Source: Calliopsis andreniformis (lineage: Eukaryota; Arthropoda; Insecta; Hymenoptera; Andrenidae). From it: a stretch of DNA of 64,000 nucleotides. The stretch lies in contig NW_027480480.1 in NCBI RefSeq assembly GCF_051401765.1, positions 1,860,001 through 1,924,000 of the forward strand, in the 5' to 3' direction. The stretch's first letter is position 1. Each line of letters starts with the position of its first letter. Below are positions 13,111 to 26,200 of this stretch, one piece after another. A model generated the notes under the pieces. The model searched no databases. It worked only from the letters and a program-made list of their open reading frames with translations, and was not told the origin of the DNA. The translations under genes and the position numbers were made by a program.

Positions 13111-14285
13111 ACATTGAGGATTGAGGGTTGAGGATTGAGTATTGAGGATTGAAGATTGAGGATTGAGGTCTGAGGATTGAGGATTGAGGATTGAAGATTG
13201 AGGATTGGGTGTTGAGGACTGAAGAATGAGGATTGAGGATTGAGGATTGAGGACTGAGGATTGAAGATTTAAGATTGAGTATTGAGGATTGGAGATTGAG
13301 GATTGAGGATTGAGTATTGAGAATTGAGGACTGATAGTTGAGTATTGAGGACTGAGGATTGAGGACTGAAGATTGAGTATTGAGGATTCAGAATTGAGGT
13401 TTGAGGACTGAGAATTGAGGATTGAGGATTGAGGATTGCGAATGAGGGCTGAGGGTTGAGGATTGATGTTTGAGGACTGAGGACTGAGGATTAAGGATTG
13501 AGAATTGAGGATTGAGGATTGAGAATTGAGGATTGAGCATTGAAGATTGAGGATTGGGTATTGAGGATTGAAGAATGAGGATTGAGGATTGAGGATTGAG
13601 GATTGAGGATTGAGAATTGAGGATTGAGGATTGTGGATTGGAGATTGAGGTTTGGGTGTTGAGGATTGAAGATTGAGTATTGAGGATTGATGATTGGCGA
13701 TCGAGGATTGAGAATCGAGGATTGAGGATTGAGGATTGAGGATTGAAGATTGAGTATTGAGGATTGAATGTTGAGGATTGTGGATTGAGGATTGAGGATT
13801 GAGGATTGAATATTGAGTATTGGGGACTGAGTGTTGAGGGTTGAGTGATGAGAATTGATGTTTGTGGATAGAGATTTGAAGACTGCAGATTGAGTATTGA
13901 GTATTGAAAACTGTGAATTGATTATATTCTATTGAGGATTGAGAATTGACAACTGATTGTTGAGAACTGAGTTCTGAAGGTTGAGGATTCAGGATTGAGG
14001 ATTCAGGTTCGAGTTTTGAGGACTGAGGATTGAGGATTGAGGATTGAGGACTGAGGATTGAGGATTGAAGATTGAGGATTGAGGGTTGAGGATTGAGGAT
14101 TGAATATTGAGTATTGATGATTGAAGATTGAGGATTGAGGATTGAGGGTTGAGGATTGAGGACGAGGACTGACGGTCGAGGATTGAGGTTTGAGTTTTGA
14201 GAATTGAGAATTTAGGATTGAGGATTGAGGATGAGTGCTGAGGGTTGTGGATTGAGGTTTGAGGACTGAGGACTGAGGATTGAGA
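13111..14285 (+). repeat. Segment repeated at about 39,100-40,285
   Basis: It carries the L motif near 13,263, R at 13697 and A at 13926 (GATTAT type). It aligns with about 39,100-40,285 at an offset of 25,990. From A onward it also aligns with 45,156 onwards at an offset of 31,230. Confidence 0.82.
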
Positions 14286-15370
14286 ATTGAAGATTGAGTG
14301 TTGAGGATTGAAGATTGAGGGTTGAGGGTTGATAATTGAGGATTGAGGATGAGGTCCGAGGGTTGAGGATTGAGGTTTGAGGGCTGAGAACTGAGAATTG
14401 AGGATTGAGGATTGAGGATTGAAGATTGAGTATTGAGGTTGAGGATTGAGGATTCAGGATTGAGTAAAGAGGATTGAAGATTGAGGCTTGAGGATTGAGG
14501 ATTGAGGATTGAGAATGAGGTCCGAGGGTTGAGGATTGAGGTTTGTGGGCTGAGGACTGAGAATTGAGGATTGAGGATTGAGGATTGAAGATTGAGTATT
14601 GAGGATTGATGCCTGACGAAGGAGGATTGAGGATTGAGGATTGTGGATTGAGGATGGAGGATTGAAGATTGAGTATTGAGGATTGAAGATTGAGGATTGA
14701 GGATTGCGGATTGAGGATTGAGTGTTGAAGATTGAGGATTGGGGACTGAGTGTTGAGGGTTGAATGATGAGAATTGATGTTTGTGGATAGAGATTTGAAG
14801 ATTGCAGATTGAGTATTGAGTATTGAAAACTGTGAATTGAATATATTCTATTGAGGATTGAGAATTGACAACTGATCGTTGAGAACTGAGTTCTGCAGGT
14901 TGGGGATTCAGGATTGAGTATTCAGGTTTGAGCTTTGAGGACTGAGGATTGAGGATTGAGGATTGAGGATTGAGGATTGAGGATTGAAGATTGAGGATTG
15001 AGGATTGAGTATTGAGGATTAAATATTGAGTATTGAGGATTGAAGATTGAGGGTTGAGGGTTGAGGGTTGAGGATTGAGGACGAGGACTGACGGTTGAGG
15101 ATTGAGGTTTGAGGTTTGAGGATTGAGAATTTAGGATTCAGGATTGAGGATTCAGAATTGAGGATTCAGGATTGAGGTTTGATGACTGAGGATTGAGGAT
15201 TGAGGATTGAGGGTTGAGGATTGAGGACGGAGGTTTGAAGATTGAGAATTGAGGATTGAGGGTTGAAGATTGAAGATTGAGGATTGGGTATTGAGGATTG
15301 AGGATTGGGAATTGAGGATTGAGGATTGAGGATTGAAGAATGAGGATTGAGGATTGAGGATTGGGGATTG
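14286..15370 (+). repeat. Segment with GAATAT-type A landmark, repeated at about 45,516-46,600
   Basis: A at 14845 has the rare GAATAT prefix and GATCGTTGAGAACTGAG downstream. The only other such copy is at 46,075, and 13,926 to 45,156 gives the same offset of 31,230. The copy at 40.3 kb lacks about 705 bp of this segment, joining near 14,285 directly to near 14,990. Confidence 0.8.
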
Positions 15371-17099
15371 AGAATTGAAGATTGAGTATTGATGATTGAA
15401 GACAGCCGATTGAGGATTGAGGATTGAGGATTGAGGATTGAGGGTTGAAGATTGAGGATTGAGGATTGAGGATGAGGGCTGAGGGTTGAGGATTGAGATT
15501 TGAGGACTGAGGACTGAGGATTGAGGATTGAGTATTGAGAATTGAGGATTGAGGATTGAAGATTGAGGATTGTTTATTGAGGATTGAACAGTGAGTATTG
15601 AGGAATGAGGATTGAGGATTGTGGATTGAAATTTATTATTGAGGATAGAAGCCTGACGATTGAGGATTGAGGATTGAGGGTTGAGGATTGAGGACGGAGG
15701 TTTGAAGGTTGAGTATTGAGGATTGAGATTTGAGTATAGTGGATTGAGGATTGAGGATTGAAGATTGAATATTGATGATTGAAGATTGAGGATCGAGGAT
15801 TGAGTGTTGTGGATTGAGGACGAGGAGTCAGGGTTGAGTATTGATGTTTGAGGTCTGAGGATTGAGGTTTGAGGATTGAGAATTGAGGATTGAGGATTGA
15901 GGATTGAAGATTGAGGATTGGGTGTTGAGGATTGAAGATTGAGGATTGAGGATTGTGGATTGAGGATTGAGGGTTGAGTGTTGAGGTTTGAGTATTGAAC
16001 CCTGAGAATTCAGGATATTCTATTGAGTATTGAGAATCGAGGATTGATGTTTGAGTGTTGAGGATTGAGGATTGAGGATTGAGGATTGAGTATTGAGGAT
16101 TGAGGATTGAGGATTGAAGATTGAATATTAATGATTGAATATTGAGTATCGGGGATTGAGGTTTCTGGATTGAGGACGAGGACTGAGGGTTGAGTATTGA
16201 TGTTTGAAGTCTGAGGATTGAGGATTGAGGATTGAAGATTGAGGATTGAGGATTGAGGATTGAAGATTGAGAGTTGGGTGTTGAGGATTGAGTATTGAGC
16301 ATTGAGTTTTGAGGATTGAGGATTGAGGATTGAAGATTGAGTATTGAGGATTGAAGATTGAGGGTTGAGGATTGAGGATTGTGGATCGAGGATTGAAGAT
16401 TGAGGATTTGGGATAGAGGATTGACGATTGAGGATTGAGTATTGAGGAGTGAGAATTGAGGATTGAGGATTGAAGATTGAGGATTGAGGATTGAAGATTG
16501 AGTATTGATGATTGAAGATTGAGGATTGAAGAATGAGGACTGAGGATTGAGGATTGAGGATTAAGGATTGAAGATTGAGTATTGAGGATTGATGATTGGC
16601 GATCGAGGATTGAGTATCGAGGATTGAGGATTGAGGATTGAGGATTGAAGATTGAGTATTGTGGAATGAAGGTTGAGGATCGTGGATTCGGGATTGAGGA
16701 TTGAGGATTGAATATTGAGGATTGGGGACTGAGTGTCGAGGATTGAGTGATGAGAATTGATGTTTGTGGATAGAGATTTGAAGATAGCAGATTGAGTATT
16801 GAGTATTGAAAACTGTGAATTGACGACATTCTATTGAGGATTGAGGTTTGACAACTGATTGTTGAGGACTGAGGGCTGAAGATTGAGGATTCAGTATTGA
16901 GGATTCAGGATTGAGGTTTGAGGACCGAGGATTGAGGATTGAGGATTGAGGATTGAGGATTGAGGATTGAGGATAGAAGGTTGAATATTGATGAATGAAG
17001 ATTGAGGATTGAGGATTGAGTGTTGTGGATTGAGGACGAGGACTGAGGGTTGAGTATTGATGCCTGAGGTCTGAGGATTGAGGATTGAGGATTGCGAAC
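15371..17099 (+). repeat. Segment repeated at about 41,260-42,950
   Basis: It carries the GAAGACAGCCG motif near 15,405, E at 16001, R at 16599 and A at 16828. The offset to the right copy is 25,890 at 15.6 kb and 25,848 from 16.0 kb. The right copy lacks 42 bp (six heptamers) near 15,900. A private difference is GAAATTTATTATTGAGG here against GAAATTGAGTATTGAGG in the right copy. Confidence 0.83.
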
Positions 17100-20000
17100 T
17101 GAGGATTGAGGATTGAGGATTGAAGATTGAGGATTGGGTATTGAGGATTGAAGATTGAGGATTAAGGATTGAGTATTGAGGATTCAGGATTGAAGATTGA
17201 GTATTGAGGATTGAAGAGTGAGGATTGAGGATTGAGGATTGAGGATTGATGATTGAGGATTGAAGATTGAATATTGATGATTGAAGATTGAGGATTGAGG
17301 ATTGAGGTTTGTGGATTGAGGACGAGGACTGAGGGTTGAATATTGATGTTTGAGGTCTGAGGATTGAGGATTGAGGATTGAGGATTGAGGATTGAGGATT
17401 GAGGATTGAAGATTGAGGATTGGGTGTTGAGGATTGAAGATTGAGGATTGAGGATTGTGGATTGAGGATTGAGGGTTGAGTGTTGAGGTTTGAGTATTGA
17501 ACCCTGAGAATTCAGGATATTCTATTGAGTATTGAGAATCGAGGATTGATGTTTGAGTGTTGAGGATTGAGGATTGAGGATTGAGGATTGAGTATTGAGG
17601 ATTGAGGATTGAGGATTGAAGATTGAATATTAATGATTGAATATTGAGGGTCGGGGATTGAGGGTTCTGGATTGAGGACGAGGACTGAGGGTTGAGTATT
17701 GATGTTTGAGGTCTGAGGATTGAGGATTGAGGATTGAAGATTGAGGATTGAGGATTGAGGATTGAAGATTGAGAATTGGGTGTTGAGGATTGAGTATTGA
17801 GCATTGAGTTTTGAGGATTGAGGATTGAGGATTGAAGATTGAGTATTGAGGATTGAAGATTGAGGGTTGAGGATTGAGGATTGTGGATCGAGGATTGAAG
17901 ATTGAGGATTTGGGATAGAGGATTGACGATTGAGGATTGAGTATTGAGGAGTGAGAATTGAGGATTGAGGATTGAAGATTGAGGATTGAGGATTGAAGAT
18001 TGAGTATTGATGATTGAAGATTGAGGATTGAAGAATGAGGACTGAGGATTGAGGATTGAGGATTAAGGATTGAAGATTGAGTATTGAGGATTGATGATTG
18101 GCGATCGAGGATTGAGTATCGAGGATTGAGGATTGAGGATTGAGGATTGAAGATTGAGTATTGTGGATTGAAGGTTGAGGATCGTGGATTGGGGATTGAG
18201 GATTGAGGATTGAATATTGAGGATTGGGGACTGAGTGTCGAGGGTTGAGTGATGAGAATTGATGTTTGTGGATAGAGATTTGAAGATAGCAGATTGAGTA
18301 TTGAGTATTGAAAACTGTGAATTGACGACATTCTATTGAGGATTGAGGTTTGACAACTGATTGTTGAGGACTGAGGGCTGAAGATTGAGGATTCAGTATT
18401 GAGGATTCAGGATTGAGGTTTGAGGACCGAGGATTGAGGATTGAGGATTGAGGATTGAGGATTGAGGATTGAGGATAGAAGGTTGAATATTGATGAATGA
18501 AGATTGAGGATTGAGGATTGAGTGTTGTGGATTGAGGACGAGGACTGAGGGTTGAGTATTGATGCCTGAGGTCTGAGGATTGAGGATTGAGGATTGCGAA
18601 CTGAGGATTGAGGATTGAGGATTGAAGATTGAGGATTGGGTATTGAGGATTGAAGATTGAGGATTGAGGATTGAGTATTGAGGATTCAGGATTGAAGATT
18701 GAGTAATGAGGATTGAAGAGTGAGGATTGAGGATTGAGTATTGAGGATTGATGATTGAGGATTGAAGATTGAATATTGATGATTGAAGATTGAGGATTGA
18801 GGATTGAGGTTTGTGGATTGAGGACGAGGACTGAGGGTTGAATATTGATGTTTGAGGTCTGAGGATTGAGGATTGAGGATTCAGTATTGAGAATTGAGGA
18901 CTGATAGTTGAGTATTGAGGACTGAGGGTTGAGGATTGAAGATTGAGTATTGAGGATTGTCGATTGAGGATTGAGGATGAGGGCTGAGGGTTGTGGATTG
19001 AGGTTTGAGGACTGAGGACTGGGGATTGAGTATTGAGAATTGAGGATTGAGGATTGAGGATTGAAGATTGAGGATTGGGTATTCAGGACTGAAGAATCAG
19101 GATTGAGGATTGAGGATAGGGTATTGAGGATTAAAAATTAAGTATTGAGGATTGAAGACTGACGATTGAGGACTGAGGATTGAGGATTGAGGATTGAGGA
19201 TTGAGGATTGAGGATTGAAGATTGAGTATTGAGGAATGAAGATTCAGGATTGGGGATTGAGGTTTGTGGATTGAGGACGAGGACTGAGGGTTGAATATTC
19301 ATGCTTGAGGTCTGAGGATTGAGGATTGAGGATTGAAAATTGAGGATTGAGGATTGAGGATTGAAGATTGAGGATTGGGTGTTGAGGATTGAAGAATGAG
19401 GATTGAGGAGTGAGGATTGAGGACTGAGGGTTGAGGATTGAGTATTGAGGATTGAAGATTGAGGATTGAGGTCTGAGGATTGAGGATTGAGGATTGAAGA
19501 TTGAGGATTGGGTGTTGAGGATTGAAGAATGAGGACTGAGGGTTGAGGATTGAGGATTGAGGATTGAAGATTTAAGATTGAGTATTGAGGATTGGAGATT
19601 GAGGATTGAGGATTGAGCATTGAGAATTGAGGACTGATAGTTGAGTATTGAGGACTGAGGATTGAGGACTGAAGATTGAGTATTGAGGATTCAGAATTGA
19701 GGTTTGAGGACTGAGGATTGAGGATTGAGGATTGAGGATTGCGAATGAGGGCTGAGGGTTGAGGATTGATGTTTGAGGACTGAGGACTGAGGATTAAGGA
19801 TTGAGAATTGAGGATTGAGGATTGAGAATTGAGGATTGAGCATTGAAGATTGAGGATTGGGTATTGAGGATTGAAGAATGAGGATTGAGGATTGAGGATT
19901 GAGGATTGAGGATTGAAGACTGAGGATTGAGGATTGAGGATTGAGGATTGAATATTGAGCATTGAGGATTGAAGATTGAGGATTGAGGATTGAGTGTTGA

Positions 20001-23000
20001 GTATTGAGGACGAGGACTGACGGTTGAGGATTGAGGTTTGAGGTTTGAGGATTGAGGATTGATGACTGAGGATTGAGGATTGAGGATAGAGTATTGAGGA
20101 TTGAAGATTGAGTACTGGGGATTGAGGACTGAAGGCTGAGGATTAAGGATTGAGGATTGAGGATTGAGGATTGAGGATTGAGAATTGAGGATTGAGGATT
20201 GTGGATTGGAGATTGAGGTTTGGGTGTTGAGGATTGAAGATTGAGTATTGAGGATTGATGATTGGCGATCGAGGATTGAGAATCGAGGATTGAGGATTGA
20301 GGATTGAGGATTGAAGATTGAGTATTGAGGATTGAATGTTGAGGATTGTGGATTGAGGATTGAGGATTGAGGATTGAATATTGAGTATTGGGGACTGAGT
20401 GTTGAGGGTTGAGTGATGAGAATTGATGTTTGTGGATAGAGATTTGAAGACTGCAGATTGAGTATTGAGTATTGAAAACTGTGAATTGATTATATTCTAT
20501 TGAGGATTGAGAATTGACAACTGATTGTTGAGAACTGAGCTCTGAAGGTTGAGGATTCAGGATTGAGGATTCAGGTTCGAGTTTTGAGGACTGAGGATTG
20601 AGGTTTGTGGATTGAGGACGAGGACTGAGGGTTGAATATTGATGTTTGAGGTCTGAGGATTGAGGATTGAGGATTGAGGATTGAGGATTGAGGATTGAGG
20701 ATTGAAGATTGAGGATTGGGTGTTGAGGATTGAAGATTGAGGATTGAGGATTGTGGATTGAGGATTGAGGGTTGAGTGTTGAGGTTTGAGTATTGAACCC
20801 TGAGAATTCAGGATATTCTATTGAGTATTGAGAATCGAGGATTGATGTTTGAGTGTTGAGGATTGAGGATTGAGGATTGAGGATTGAGTATTGAGGATTG
20901 AGGATTGAGGATTGAAGATTGAATATTAATGATTGAATATTGAGGGTCGGGGATTGAGGGTTCTGGATTGAGGACGAGGACTGAGGGTTGAGTATTGATG
21001 TTTGAGGTCTGAGGATTGAGGATTGAGGATTGAAGATTGAGGATTGAGGATTGAGGATTGAAGATTGAGAATTGGGTGTTGAGGATTGAGTATTGAGCAT
21101 TGAGTTTTGAGGATTGAGGATTGAGGATTGAAGATTGAGTATTGAGGATTGAAGATTGAGGGTTGAGGATTGAGGATTGTGGATCGAGGATTGAAGATTG
21201 AGGATTTGGGATAGAGGATTGACGATTGAGGATTGAGTATTGAGGAGTGAGAGTTGAGGATTGAGGATTGAAGATTGAGGATTGAGGATTGAAGATTGAG
21301 TATTGATGATTGAAGATTGAGGATTGAAGAATGAGTACTGAGGATTGAGGATTGAGGATTAAGGATTGAAGATTGAGTATTGAGGATTGATGATTGGCGA
21401 TCGAGGATTGAGTATCGAGGATTGAGGATTGAGGATTGAGGATTGAAGATTGAGTATTGTGGATTGAAGGTTGAGGATCGTGGATTGGGGATTGAGGATT
21501 GAGGATTGAATATTGAGGATTGGGGACTGAGTGTCGAGGGTTGAGTGATGAGAATTGATGTTTGTGGATAGAGATTTGAAGATAGCAGATTGAGTATTGA
21601 GTATTGAAAACTGTGAATTGACGACATTCTATTGAGGATTGAGGTTTGACAACTGATTGTTGAGGACTGAGGGCTGAAGATTGAGGATTCAGTATTGAGG
21701 ATTCAGGATTGAGGTTTGAGGACCGAGGATTGAGGATTGAGGATTGAGGATTGAGGATTGAGGATTGAGGATTGAGGATAGAAGGTTGAATATTGATGAA
21801 TGAAGATTGAGGATTGAGGATTGAGTGTTGTGGATTGAGGACGAGGACTGAGGGTTGAGTATTGATGCCTGAGGTCTGAGGATTGAGGATTGAGGATTGC
21901 GAACTGAGGATTGAGGATTGAGGATTGAAGATTGAGGATTGGGTATTGAGGATTGAAGATTGAGGATTGAGGATTGAGTATTGAGGATTCAGGATTGAAG
22001 ATTGAGTATTGAGGATTGAAGAGTGAGGATTGAGGATTGAGGATTGAGGATTGATGATTGAGGATTGAAGATTGAATATTGATGATTGAAGATTGAGGAT
22101 TGAGGATTGAGGTTTGTGGATTGAGGACGAGGACTGAGGGTTGAATATTGATGTTTGAGGTCTGAGGATTGAGGATTGAGGATTGAGGATTGAGAATTGA
22201 GGATTGAGGATTGAGGATTGAAGATTGAGTATTGGGTATTGAGGATTGAAGAATGAGGGTTGAGGATTGTGCATTGAGTAAAGAGGATTGAAGATTGAGG
22301 ATTGAGGATTGAGGATTGAGAATTGAGAATTGAGTATGAGGACTGAGGTTTGAAGATTGAGGTTTGAGGAACGAGGATTGCGGATTGAGGATTCAGGACT
22401 GAGGATTGACGATTGAGTATTGAAGACTGAGGATTGATTACTGAGGATTGAGGATTGAGGATTGAGGATTGAGGATTGAGGATTGAAGACTGAGTATCGT
22501 GGATTGAATATTGAGGATTGAGTATTGAGGATTGAGGATTGAGGATGAGGGCTGAGGGTTGGGGGTTGATGTTTGAGTATTGAATCCTGAGAATTCAGGA
22601 TATTCTATTGAGTATTGAGAACTGAGGATTGATAGTTGAGTATTGAGGATTGAGGTTTGAGTATTGTGGATTGAGGATTGAGGACTGAAGATTGAATATT
22701 GATGATTGAAGGTTGAGGATCGAGGATTGAGTGTTGTGGATTGAGGAGGAGGACTGAGGGTTGAGTATTGATGTTTGAGGTCTGAGGATTGAGGATTGAG
22801 TATTGATAATTGAGGATTGAGGATTGAGGATTGAGGATTGAAGATTGAGTATTGGGTGTTGAGGATTGAAGAATGGGGATTGAGTATTGAGGATTGAGGA
22901 TTGAGGATTGAAGATTGAGTATTGAGGATTGAAGGCTGCGGATTGAGGTCTGTGGATTGAGGATTGAGGATTGAGAATTGAGGATTGAGAATTGAGGATT

Positions 23001-23285
23001 GAAGATTTAGGGTGGGTATTCAGGATTGGGTATTGAGGATTGAAGAATGAGGGTTGAGGATTGAGGATTGAGTTCTGAGGATTGCAGATTGAGTATTCAG
23101 GATTGAAGATTGAGTGTTGAGGATTGATAATTGAGGATTGAGCATTGAGGATTGAGGATTGAGGATTGAGGATTGAAGATTGAGTATTGAGGATTGAAGA
23201 TTGAGGATTGGGTGTTGAGGATTGAAGAATGAGGATTGAGGAGTGAGGATTGAGGATTGAGGGTTGAAGACTGAGGATTGATTAC
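17100..23285 (+). repeat. 6,186-bp higher-order repeat, copy 1
   Basis: Landmarks: E 17503, R 18101, A 18330, R 20265, A 20494, E 20799, R 21397, A 21626, E 22586. A-to-A spacings are 1502, 2164 and 1132 bp, with 2890 bp to the next copy. All landmarks recur exactly 6,186 bp further on. I saw no indel between the copies and only scattered substitutions, for example GATTAAGG at 17,161 versus GATTGAGG at 23,347. Confidence 0.93.
17630..18331 (-). other. Recurring 233-codon open frame starting in landmark A; not considered a gene family
   Basis: An identical-length minus-strand frame begins with ATG inside the A core (CAT of GACGACATTC on the + strand) at 16,829, 18,331, 21,627, 24,517, 27,813, 31,360, 42,677, 44,179, 48,790 and 52,337. 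The predicted start is MSSIHSFQYSILN, followed by SSILNPQ-type heptads. The recurrence follows the higher-order repeat, since the start is one base from each A coordinate and the stop is a fixed variant unit. Automated annotation could report it as a ten-member protein family; I regard it as a repeat artefact. Confidence 0.85.
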
Positions 23286-26200
23286 TGAGGATTGAGGATT
23301 GAGGATTGAAGATTGAGGATTGGGTATTGAGGATTGAAGATTGAGGATTGAGGATTGAGTATTGAGGATTCAGGATTGAAGATTGAGTATTGAGGATTGA
23401 AGAGTGAGGATTGAGGATTGAGGATTGAGGATTGATGATTGAGGATTGAAGATTGAATATTGATGATTGAAGATTGAGGATTGAGGATTGAGGTTTGTGG
23501 ATTGAGGACGAGGACTGAGGGTTGAATATTGATGTTTGAGGTCTGAGGATTGAGGATTGAGGATTGAGGATTGAGGATTGAGGATTGAGGATTGAAGATT
23601 GAGGATTGGGTGTTGAGGATTGAAGATTGAGGATTGAGGATTGTGGATTGAGGATTGAGGGTTGAGTGTTGAGGTTTGAGTATTGAACCCTGAGAATTCA
23701 GGATATTCTATTGAGTATTGAGAATCGAGGATTGATGTTTGAGTGTTGAGGATTGAGGATTGAGGATTGAGGATTGAGTATTGAGGATTGAGGATTGAGG
23801 ATTGAAGATTGAATATTAATGATTGAATATTGAGGGTCGGGGATTGAGGGTTCTGGATTGAGGACGAGGACTGAGGGTTGAGTATTGATGTTTGAGGTCT
23901 GAGGATTGAGGATTGAGGATTGAAGATTGAGGATTGAGGATTGAGGATTGAAGATTGAGAATTGGGTGTTGAGGATTGAGTATTGAGCATTGAGTTTTGA
24001 GGATTGAGGATTGAGGATTGAAGATTGAGTATTGAGGATTGAAGATTGAGGGTTGAGGATTGAGGATTGTGGATCGAGGATTGAAGATTGAGGATTTGGG
24101 ATAGAGGATTGACGATTGAGGATTGAGTATTGAGGAGTGAGAATTGAGGATTGAGGATTGAAGATTGAGGATTGAGGATTGAAGATTGAGTATTGATGAT
24201 TGAAGATTGAGGATTGAAGAATGAGGACTGAGGATTGAGGATTGAGGATTAAGGATTGAAGATTGAGTATTGAGGATTGATGATTGGCGATCGAGGATTG
24301 AGTATCGAGGATTGAGGATTGAGGATTGAGGATTGAAGATTGAGTATTGTGGATTGAAGGTTGAGGATCGTGGATTGGGGATTGAGGATTGAGGATTGAA
24401 TATTGAGGATTGGGGACTGAGTGTCGAGGGTTGAGTGATGAGAATTGATGTTTGTGGATAGAGATTTGAAGATAGCAGATTGAGTATTGAGTATTGAAAA
24501 CTGTGAATTGACGACATTCTATTGAGGATTGAGGTTTGACAACTGATTGTTGAGGACTGAGGGCTGAAGATTGAGGATTCAGTATTGAGGATTCAGGATT
24601 GAGGTTTGAGGACCGAGGATTGAGGATTGAGGATTGAGGATTGAGGATTGAGGATTGAGGATAGAAGGTTGAATATTGATGAATGAAGATTGAGGATTGA
24701 GGATTGAGTGTTGTGGATTGAGGACGAGGACTGAGGGTTGAGTATTGATGCCTGAGGTCTGAGGATTGAGGATTGAGGATTGCGAACTGAGGATTGAGGA
24801 TTGAGGATTGAAGATTGAGGATTGGGTATTGAGGATTGAAGATTGAGGATTGAGGATTGAGTATTGAGGATTCAGGATTGAAGATTGAGTATTGAGGATT
24901 GAAGAGTGAGGATTGAGGATTGAGTATTGAGGATTGATGATTGAGGATTGAAGATTGAATATTGATGATTGAAGATTGAGGATTGAGGATTGAGGTTTGT
25001 GGATTGAGGACGAGGACTGAGGGTTGAATATTGATGTTTGAGGTCTGAGGATTGAGGATTGAGGATTCAGTATTGAGAATTGAGGACTGATAGTTGAGTA
25101 TTGAGGACTGAGGGTTGAGGATTGAAGATTGAGTATTGAGGATTGTCGATTGAGGATTGAGGATGAGGGCTGAGGGTTGTGGATTGAGGTTTGAGGACTG
25201 AGGACTGGGGATTGAGTATTGAGAATTGAGGATTGAGGATTGAGGATTGAAGATTGAGGATTGGGTATTCAGGACTGAAGAATCAGGATTGAGGATTGAG
25301 GATAGGGTATTGAGGATTAAAAATTAAGTATTGAGGATTGAAGACTGACGATTGAGGACTGAGGATTGAGGATTGAGGATTGAGGATTGAGGATTGAGGA
25401 TTGAAGATTGAGTATTGAGGAATGAAGATTCAGGATTGGGGATTGAGGTTTGTGGATTGAGGACGAGGACTGAGGGTTGAATATTCATGCTTGAGGTCTG
25501 AGGATTGAGGATTGAGGATTGAAAATTGAGGATTGAGGATTGAGGATTGAAGATTGAGGATTGGGTGTTGAGGATTGAAGAATGAGGATTGAGGAGTGAG
25601 GATTGAGGACTGAGGGTTGAGGATTGAGTATTGAGGATTGAAGATTGAGGATTGAGGTCTGAGGATTGAGGATTGAGGATTGAAGATTGAGGATTGGGTG
25701 TTGAGGATTGAAGAATGAGGACTGAGGGTTGAGGATTGAGGATTGAGGATTGAAGATTTAAGATTGAGTATTGAGGACTGGAGATTGAGGATTGAGGATT
25801 GAGCATTGAGAATTGAGGACTGATAGTTGAGTATTGAGGACTGAGGATTGAGGACTGAAGATTGAGAATTGAGGATTCAGAATTGAGGTTTGAGGACTGA
25901 GGATTGAGGATTGAGGATTGAGGATTGCGAATGAGGGCTGAGGGTTGAGGATTGATGTTTGAGGACTGAGGACTGAGGATTAAGGATTGAGAATTGAGGA
26001 TTGAGGATTGAGAATTGAGGATTGAGCATTGAAGATTGAGGATTGGGTATAGAGGATTGAAGAATGAGGATTGAGGATTGAGGATTGAGGATTGAGGATT
26101 GAAGACTGAGGATTGAGGATTGAGGATTGAGGATTGAATATTGAGCATTGAGGATTGAAGATTGAGGATTGAGGATTGAGTGTTGAGTATTGAGGACGAG